Assembly: GCA_018823385.1 (NCBI GenBank)
Contig: JAHJIK010000073.1
Coordinates: 1 to 12,550 of the forward strand
Origin: Patescibacteria group bacterium
Lineage (GTDB): Bacteria; Patescibacteriota; Minisyncoccia; Phycocordibacterales; Phycocordibacteraceae
Length of the DNA: 12,550 nucleotides
Direction: 5' to 3'
Below are positions 8,189 to 12,550 of the stretch, one piece after another (the stretch's first letter is position 1; each line of letters begins with the position of its first letter). Made by a program: the position numbers and the translations under genes. A model generated the notes under the pieces. That model did no database searches and had not been told where the DNA came from. It saw nothing but the letters and a program-made list of their open reading frames with translations.

Positions 8189-8201
8189 TAGCCTTTTGTG
8201 T
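8164..8201 (-). terminator. Putative trmD terminator overlapping the next gene's promoter
   Basis: On the minus strand, AAAAGGC (8197-8191) pairs with GCCTTTT (8176-8170). Four more pairs (ACAC/GTGT) follow after a 2-nt bulge. The loop of about 14 nt contains the -35 hexamer of the 92-aa gene. It starts 4 nt after the trmD stop. The U run lies within the 3' arm and the flank is only moderately U-rich, so efficiency is uncertain. Confidence 0.5.
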
Positions 8202-8204
8202 GTC

Positions 8205-8864
8205 CTATTTCTTCCCCTTCAACCGCCACTCGTCTATCTTTTTGTGATCTCCTTGCTGGAGAACTTTAGGAACACGGAGTTTCTTCCCTTCCCATTCGAT
8301 TGTTTCAGGACGAGTGTATGTCTCGTGTGAGGCAACGCGACGCTCCTCTACTGACTCATCCTTTCCAAGCACGCCAGGAAGCCTGCGAGACACTGCATCC
8401 ACTATAGCCATCGCAGGAACTTCAGCTCCAGTGTATACCGCCTTCCCTACTGAATACTTTTTAACCGTACCAAATGTTTTCATGAGCTTTGCGGCGCGCT
8501 CATCAATGCCTTCATATCGTCCACAGACAAGAACCACGTCATCAAACTTCGTGAGCTTGTCGGCTTCTGTATTGGTGAACTCAGTGCCACCGGGTGTGAA
8601 CCACACAAGAACCACCTTCTTATCTTTACGACGAGCCAGGGCTTTCTTAACTGCCTTTACCACCGGCAATGCGGTCATCACCATACCAGGACCTCCACCG
8701 TATGGACGATCGTCTACTTTCCCCCACTTGTTGGTTACAAAATCTCTTGGTGATTGGTAGTCTACGGAAATCTTCTTTTCTTTTCGAGCACGCCCCAATA
8801 TCGATACGTTTAGATACGCATCACAGGCTTCTGGAAAAAGGGTGATGAGGTGAAAGCGGAGCAT
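8205..8864 (-). CDS. trmD: tRNA (guanine-N1)-methyltransferase TrmD, short divergent form (219 aa)
   Basis: TrmD methylates G37 of tRNAs from S-adenosylmethionine, preventing +1 slippage on the ribosome. It is a SPOUT-fold dimer with a trefoil knot. Motifs: ITLFPE at 7-12; DDRPYGGGPGMVM at 51-63; VCGRYEGIDER at 113-123; YTGAEVPAMAIVDAVSR at 144-160 (usual form LTGGELPA); PGVLG at 163-167; YTRPE at 183-187; VPKVLQQGDHKKIDEWR at 198-214. It is shorter than the usual 240-250 residues, lacking most of the C-terminal helical domain after the EWR motif. The acidic stretch that follows PGVLGK and carries the catalytic Asp of the H. influenzae enzyme (EEDSF, D169) reads VEERRVASH here. The Asp aligns with Arg175 and about four residues are missing. 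The ATG overlaps the khpA stop by one base (TAATG), a typical translational coupling. Confidence 0.96.
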   Translation of the reverse strand: MLRFHLITLFPEACDAYLNVSILGRARKEKKISVDYQSPRDFVTNKWGKVDDRPYGGGPGMVMTALPVVKAVKKALARRKDKKVVLVWFTPGGTEFTNTEADKLTKFDDVVLVCGRYEGIDERAAKLMKTFGTVKKYSVGKAVYTGAEVPAMAIVDAVSRRLPGVLGKDESVEERRVASHETYTRPETIEWEGKKLRVPKVLQQGDHKKIDEWRLKGKK

Positions 8865-9169
8865 TAGCTAAGCTCTTCAACTACCTGCTCGAGTGTCTTC
8901 TCGTCAGCATGACGCTTCCCGCCTACAGGCTCATTGATCTTCAAGTTCACACGAGCGTTGTGCTTTAGACCAACAGCACGAAGAAGTGGGCGGATTGCTT
9001 CAGTTGCAATCTTTCCTCCACGACCAATTACCTTACCCATATCATCAGGGTGCACGGTGAGTGTAAGGAGAACACCAAGCTCGTCTACTGAACGGACAAT
9101 AACGACATCGTCAGGATGATCGACGATAGCTTTGATGATGTAATCGAGAAATGCGTGGTCTGCTTCCAT
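8864..9169 (-). CDS. khpA: KH-domain RNA-binding protein, KhpA family (101 aa)
   Basis: A single KH domain with the RNA-binding GxxG loop GRGG at residues 49-52, within DDMGKVIGRGGKIATEAIRP, followed by RVNLKINEPV. Proteins of this family (YlqC/KhpA) pair with KhpB in some Gram-positives and bind many RNAs. Their genes commonly sit between rpsP and rimM/trmD, which matches the position here. At 101 aa it is longer than the usual 75-80. About 15 residues are added after the KH fold (KRHADEKTLEQVVEELS), probably a charged helix, and the N-terminus is slightly long. The ATG at 9169 has no visible Shine-Dalgarno. A small hairpin lies in the 52-nt gap after rpsP, and trmD overlaps it by one base downstream. 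Confidence 0.92.
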   Translation of the reverse strand: MEADHAFLDYIIKAIVDHPDDVVIVRSVDELGVLLTLTVHPDDMGKVIGRGGKIATEAIRPLLRAVGLKHNARVNLKINEPVGGKRHADEKTLEQVVEELS

Positions 9170-9190
9170 ATAAGTCGTTGCGGGATGGGT

Positions 9191-9208
9191 AAAACGGGCA
9201 AACTGCCC
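9191..9208 (-). terminator. Small hairpin between rpsP and khpA, possible weak terminator or processing site
   Basis: On the minus strand, GGGCA (9208-9204) pairs with TGCCC (9200-9196) around a 3-nt loop. It is followed by GTTTTA (9195-9190). The 5-bp stem is too small for an efficient terminator. It could let rpsP be expressed above khpA-trmD. Confidence 0.35.
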
Positions 9209-9221
9209 AAAGAGAAAGAGC

Positions 9222-9683
9222 TTACGCAGCTACCTCTTCGGTAGGAGCGTCTTCTGCTGGTGCAGGTGTCTCTTCAACAACTGCTACAGGCTCGGGTGCA
9301 GCTTCTGCTGCTGGAGTTTCCTCAACTACAGCTTCTTCTGCAGGAGCCTCAGCTGCTGGCGCCTCTTCGGCTGGAGCTGCTGCTGGAGCTGCCTCTTCTG
9401 GCTTCTTGATAGGAGTCTTCTTTGGAAGAACGTTTAGCTTCTTTCCTTCTAGAACGCCTTTGTTAATAAGGAGGTTCTGTACTGAAGGAGAAAGCTGAGC
9501 GCCTTTTGAAATCCAGTCCTTAATGCGGTCTCCCTGAGCTGTAAACGCCTTGGTCTTTGGGTTATAAGTACCAACTAGGTCTACGTACTTCCCGGCCTTA
9601 GGGCCAGAAGCTTTCTCAAGAACGGCAATACGAAAAGCCGCGTCGTTTTTGCGGCCAATGCGCTGGAATCGGATCATCAACAT
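9222..9683 (-). CDS. rpsP: 30S ribosomal protein S16 with a long acidic Ala/Glu/Pro tail (153 aa)
   Basis: S16 is a primary 16S rRNA-binding protein of the 30S body. The fold occupies about residues 1-90 (MLMIRFQRIGRKNDAAFRIA, then KYVDLVGTYNPK, then DRIKDWISKGAQLSPSVQNLL). A low-complexity tail of about 59 residues follows, made almost only of Ala, Glu, Pro and Val with repeated EETPA and APAEE units. The tail is probably disordered and strongly acidic. Usual S16 is 80-90 aa. The ATG at 9683 is chosen because MLMIR fits the family start and lies 10 nt after the predicted -10. ATG at 9677 (MIRF) is also possible. Upstream ATGs (9710, 9794) overlap the promoter and the preceding terminator and are rejected. 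There is no Shine-Dalgarno. First gene of the rpsP-khpA-trmD operon. Confidence 0.95.
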   Translation of the reverse strand: MLMIRFQRIGRKNDAAFRIAVLEKASGPKAGKYVDLVGTYNPKTKAFTAQGDRIKDWISKGAQLSPSVQNLLINKGVLEGKKLNVLPKKTPIKKPEEAAPAAAPAEEAPAAEAPAEEAVVEETPAAEAAPEPVAVVEETPAPAEDAPTEEVAA

Positions 9684-9693
9684 ATGTTTGGGC

Positions 9694-9722
9694 AGAATAC
9701 CAGAATACATATGTACGGTCAA
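9694..9722 (-). promoter_or_regulatory. Candidate promoter of the rpsP-khpA-trmD operon
   Basis: On the minus strand: TTGACC (9722-9717), a 17-base spacer, and TATTCT (9699-9694). This is a 5/6 match at -35 and 4/6 at -10. The -10 is the second copy of a tandem GTATTCTG repeat. The rpsP ATG (9683) is only 10 nt past the -10, so the transcript would be leaderless or nearly so. Confidence 0.6.
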
Positions 9723-9729
9723 TGTAGAG

Positions 9730-9759
9730 CGCCCCCGGCCGGTATTCGGGCCAGGGGCG
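9730..9759 (-). terminator. GC-rich hairpin after the 166-aa membrane protein gene
   Basis: CGCCCC (9730-9735) pairs with GGGGCG (9754-9759), then one mismatch, then GGCC (9737-9740) with GGCC (9749-9752) around an 8-nt loop. It starts about 10 nt past the stop codon at 9769 and ends just before the rpsP -35. The minus-strand flank (CTCTACATT) has no proper U tract, so it may be a weak or factor-assisted terminator. Confidence 0.5.
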
Positions 9760-9768
9760 TGTCTTACG

Positions 9769-10269
9769 CTAGCGCTTCGGGCGGACCATCGCAATTACTG
9801 CGGCCACTGCCGGTACCAGCAGAGGCGCGATAGGAATGCCGGTGATTGGGGCGATCATGAATCCGACCACCGCACCGCCGACAATTGCAAGTCGTAGGTC
9901 GAGCAACAACAGGCCGACAGGCCAAGTCATCGGGTTGTAGAAAATAGCCGAGTCAATCAAAAGCTCTGTCTCTTTCTGGAGGGTATCCTGACTCACTCCG
10001 CACTCGTAGACGTCACGTCCATCCACTTTCATCACGAACGCTACCAGCACCGCCCAACAAACAATGATGAAAATGTACAGACCTCCGAACCACAAGAGGA
10101 CGTCGCCACTCATCCAATGTGCGATCAGAGCAGCGACACAACTAATGATTGTGGCGAGTATCGACATACACATGCCCAATACTGCAACTGCGTCAGCCTG
10201 CAGATATGCTTTCGCCTCACTGTAGGAAGTCGGGGTATAACCGTAGGGACAATCCAGTTCCCATTCCAT
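9769..10269 (-). CDS. Multi-helix membrane protein, unknown function (166 aa)
   Basis: I do not recognise the family. AGGGAGA (10283-10277) lies 7 nt before the ATG at 10269; an adjacent in-frame GTG at 10272 is only 4 nt away and less likely. The protein has a soluble N-terminus of about 25 residues (MEWELDCPYGY), helices at about 27-51 and 57-80, a polar loop of about 25 residues with KVDGRDVYECGVSQD, then a hydrophobic C-terminal half from about 110 to 163 that can hold two or three helices, rich in Gly, Pro and Ala. It ends in a basic MVRPKR tail. Cys residues at 7, 34, 44, 71 and 90 form no known motif. It has its own promoter and a terminator hairpin on each side. It lies between rpsP (same strand) and divergent rnr. 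Strong gene signals; unknown role. Confidence 0.8.
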   Translation of the reverse strand: MEWELDCPYGYTPTSYSEAKAYLQADAVAVLGMCMSILATIISCVAALIAHWMSGDVLLWFGGLYIFIIVCWAVLVAFVMKVDGRDVYECGVSQDTLQKETELLIDSAIFYNPMTWPVGLLLLDLRLAIVGGAVVGFMIAPITGIPIAPLLVPAVAAVIAMVRPKR

Positions 10270-10325
10270 CACAGCATCTCCCTTTGTCTGCGCCCACCAT
10301 GAGCGCGTTGTACAAACTGTCTAAG

Positions 10326-10353
10326 ACTATAGACCTCTCAGTTCAGCGGTCAA
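10326..10353 (-). promoter_or_regulatory. Promoter of the 166-aa membrane protein gene
   Basis: On the minus strand: TTGACC (10353-10348), a 16-base spacer, and TATAGT (10331-10326). Both are 5/6 matches. The leader to the ATG at 10269 is about 50 nt. The -35 overlaps the T tract of the terminator at 10351-10386. Confidence 0.72.
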
Positions 10354-10386
10354 ATAAAAAGAACGGCAGACCGGGAAGGTCTGCCG
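10351..10386 (-). terminator. Strong minus-strand terminator with no gene upstream of it
   Basis: A perfect 9-bp stem, CGGCAGACC with GGTCTGCCG (10386-10378 and 10372-10364), a 5-nt loop, then TTCTTTTTATTTG on the minus strand. It is the clearest intrinsic terminator signal on that strand. The DNA upstream on that strand is the divergent rnr gene, so no known minus-strand gene feeds into it. The remaining 76 bases to the rnr ATG (10387-10462) should hold the rnr promoter, but I saw no convincing -35/-10 pair there. Confidence 0.85.
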
Positions 10387-10462
10387 CTAGGTGCATCGAC
10401 AGGAAACGTAAGCCGACGGTTGAGAATAGCATAAAACCCTTAATCTGCTAGAGTTAGAGCAA

Positions 10463-12464
10463 ATGGAACCAACATATTTTGAAGGCCCTATCACCATCAC
10501 CAAGCGTGGTACTGGCTTCTTCACTTTCGACCCTGAACAAGACGACCTTATTATTGAACCAAGTGACCTGGGAGGTGCATTCCCTACCGACATCGTAAAA
10601 GTGGAGCTAGGAGATGATATTACTGACCCTAAAACCGGAAAGAAGCGTAAGACTGGAAAAGTAGTGGAAGTTATTGAACGTTCCCGACTCACCTTCGTAG
10701 GAACACTCTCTGAGAACAAAGAAGAAAACCTCACCATGCTTCTCCCTGATTGGAAGAAGATGTATGTACCTTTTGTAGTTAAAGGCGAATCTCTCCCTAT
10801 AGGTCAGAAGGTACTCATCCGCTTCAAAGGATGGAACGCACACCAGCCATATCCATGGGGTGAACTTGAAGAAATCATTGGGCCAGCCGGCGATCACGAA
10901 ACAGAGATGCGTGCGCTCGCACTCAGCCAGGGCTTCCACTCAAATTTCCCGCCATCAGTTAACGCTGAAGCAGTGAAGCTTGAAAGTACAGGTCGCGCCA
11001 TAATTGAAGAAGAAACGGCAACCGCAGTTCTCTGGGGCGAAGAGCACGAGGGATTTTGCACGCCGTGACTTTAGAGGCATTCCAACCTTCACTATCGACC
11101 CATTCGACGCTAAGGACTTCGATGACGCCCTATCCGTACGAACACTTCCTGATGGAAACATTGAAGTGGGGGTACACATTGCTGACGTATCGTTTTTCGT
11201 ACGTCCCGGCTCCCCTATCGACCGCGAAGCGGTGCACCGCGCTACTTCGGTGTATCTAGTCGATCGAACCATCCCAATGCTTCCAGAAGTACTCTCAAAC
11301 AACTTCTGTTCACTTAATCCAAACGAAGACCGTCTTGCGATGTCTGCAGTGTTTGTAATGGACAAACAGGCTGGCATCATTGACCGTTGGTTTGGAGAAA
11401 CGGTCATTCACTCTGATCGTCGCTTTGCGTATGAGGAAGCACAGGAAGTACTTGATACCCAGTCAGGTGACATGCTTGAGGAGCTCAATACCCTTCAGTC
11501 ACTTTCACGTATCATTCGCGATCGTCGCGTAAAGAACGGAGCAATCGCCTTTGACACCCCCGAGGTGAAGATAAAGCTTGATGAGACGGGAAAGCCAATC
11601 GACATCATCCTGAAGCAGCGTATTGAAACAATGCTCTTGATTGAGGACTTCATGCTTCAGGCAAACGAGGCTGTTGCTGAATTCTTAGCTGAAAAAGTAA
11701 AACAGCAGCACATCAAATCAGGTTCAATATATCGCGTGCACGATGTACCAAATGCCGAGAAGATTGAAGACCTCTCCCAGTTCTTGAAGGTTATGGGATA
11801 TTCGCTTGAGACCCATAACGGAAAAGTGAAGGGCGCTGATATCAATGAGCTTCTGAAGCAGGTTGAAGGAAAACCTGAAGAGTACTTGATCAAAGTCGCA
11901 ACCCTTCGCTCAATGTCGAAAGCCATCTACAGCACTAAAAACGCTGGACACTATGGACTTGCCTTTGAGTTCTATACACACTTCACTTCCCCTATTCGCC
12001 GCTACCCTGACTTGATGATTCACCGGCTTGTGAAGCACGTATCAGGAGGCATGCAGATGCAGCCCGAAGACCTTGAACAGTTTGAAGCACTTGCAGCGCA
12101 CTCATCAGAGCGTGAAGTATCAGCCACTGAAGCTGAGCGCGATTCAATCAAGATGAAGCAGGTTGAGTTCCTCGCAGAGCACATTGGTGAGGAGTTCGAT
12201 GCTGTTATCTCAGGCGTCTCTGATCGCGGTATCTATGTTGAACTCAACAAGACTCGTGCTGAGGGTATGATTAAAATACGAGACCTTGGTAATGACTTCT
12301 ATGTATACGACCAGAAGCGATATCGTATCGCAGGTGAGAAGACAAAGACCGAGTACCGTCTTGGTGACCCAATCAAGGTAAAACTTATCGCTGCCCGTGT
12401 GATGGACAAGGAGTTGGATTTTGGCCTTGCTGATTCATCCCCCAAAGAAGCAGGGGCGGAATAA
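10463..12464 (+). CDS. rnr: Ribonuclease R, reading frame broken by an apparent 1-nt insertion
   Basis: A processive 3'-5' exoribonuclease of the RNase II/R family, which degrades structured RNA and rejected transcripts. The N-terminal OB/cold-shock-like part (1-140, GPITITKRGTGFFTFDP) is in one frame, which stops at 11068. The RNB catalytic domain and S1 domain follow in the +1 frame. That frame is closed upstream by a stop at 11001, so the shift lies between 11004 and 11065. Dropping one G from GGGG (11034-11037) gives 666 aa with catalytic Asp212, 218, 220 and 221 in TIDPFDAKDFDDA, then NNFCSLNPNEDRLAMS, the RNA-clamp motif THFTSPIRRYPDL at about 505-517, and an S1 domain at about 570-660 (VISGVSDRGIYVEL). 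The catalytic part lacks its own start signal, so two separate proteins are unlikely. The start at 10463 has only a weak ribosome site. Confidence 0.95.
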
Positions 12465-12482
12465 CACGGTGAACTTCTAAAC

Positions 12483-12510
12483 AAAAAACCACCCATTCGG
12501 GTGGTTTTTT
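12483..12510. terminator. Bidirectional intrinsic terminator after rnr
   Basis: A perfect 12-bp inverted repeat, AAAAAACCACCC (12483-12494) with GGGTGGTTTTTT (12499-12510), and a 4-nt loop. Both strands have a T6 run after the GC core. It lies 18 nt past the rnr stop and may also serve a convergent gene beyond the window. Confidence 0.92.
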
Positions 12511-12550
12511 GCTATACGTACCGACAACTATGCTTCGAGTATTCGAGATA

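Noticed and set aside
9684..9794. Longer S16 reading frame starting at 9794 or 9710.
   Set aside because: The extra residues resemble no S16, and the stretch contains the terminator of the previous gene and the rpsP promoter.
11033..11040. RF2-type +1 frameshift in rnr.
   Set aside because: There is no in-frame UGA after a CUU-like codon and no internal Shine-Dalgarno upstream. The UGA at 11066 is only the end of the broken frame.
12512..12550. Possible C-terminus of a convergent minus-strand gene (stops at 12512-12514 or 12528-12530; one frame reads SRILEA then stop).
   Set aside because: Only 7-13 codons are in the window. The bidirectional terminator hints at a convergent gene, but the frame and product cannot be judged.
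1..12550. CRISPR arrays, insertion sequences, tRNA or rRNA genes.
   Set aside because: No regularly spaced repeats, transposase motifs, terminal repeats with target duplications, or RNA gene signatures were seen.

Overview
The window looks like part of a small bacterial genome. My best guess is a Patescibacteria/CPR lineage of the Parcubacteria type. Reasons: compact beta (1059 aa) and beta' (1249 aa) RNA polymerase subunits without the large lineage inserts of Proteobacteria; a DnaG start whose zinc-site Cys and His are replaced; a short, divergent TrmD; an rpsP-khpA-trmD operon without rimM; and housekeeping genes with little or no Shine-Dalgarno sequence. This placement is inferred from remembered family patterns, not from a search. 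The standard code fits, and all nine genes whose stop codon is visible end in TAA or TAG.

Layout: (1) 1-148, 5' end of dnaG on the minus strand, running off the window. (2) 190-580, a divergent, strongly promoted small membrane protein gene (79 aa), closed by two hairpin terminators, the second shared with rpoC. (3) 595-7531, rpoC and rpoB on the minus strand, transcribed rpoB then rpoC, 5 nt apart. rpoC carries an apparent 2-nt insertion that splits its reading frame. (4) 7532-7800, the rpoB leader and promoter, with an inverted repeat around the -35, a DnaA-box-like 9-mer and two leader hairpins. (5) 7805-8201, a minus-strand 92-aa membrane protein gene whose perfect-consensus promoter lies inside the trmD terminator. 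(6) 8205-9722, operon rpsP-khpA-trmD, possibly transcribed without a leader. (7) 9730-10386, a minus-strand 166-aa membrane protein gene with its own promoter and a terminator on each side. (8) 10463-12510, rnr (RNase R) on the plus strand, also split by an apparent 1-nt insertion, followed by a bidirectional terminator.

The known genes cover core information processing: replication priming, transcription, 30S assembly, tRNA m1G37 modification and RNA decay. Three unrelated small membrane proteins of unknown function sit between these blocks, each with its own strong promoter, strong ribosome binding site and terminators. They also use more CTG leucine codons than the one housekeeping gene tallied (trmD). 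They are the least explained part of the window. I found no mobile element, CRISPR array, tRNA or rRNA, and no convincing wholly new multi-gene system. Two frame disruptions in core genes within 12.5 kb point to residual indel errors in the assembly as the simplest explanation.
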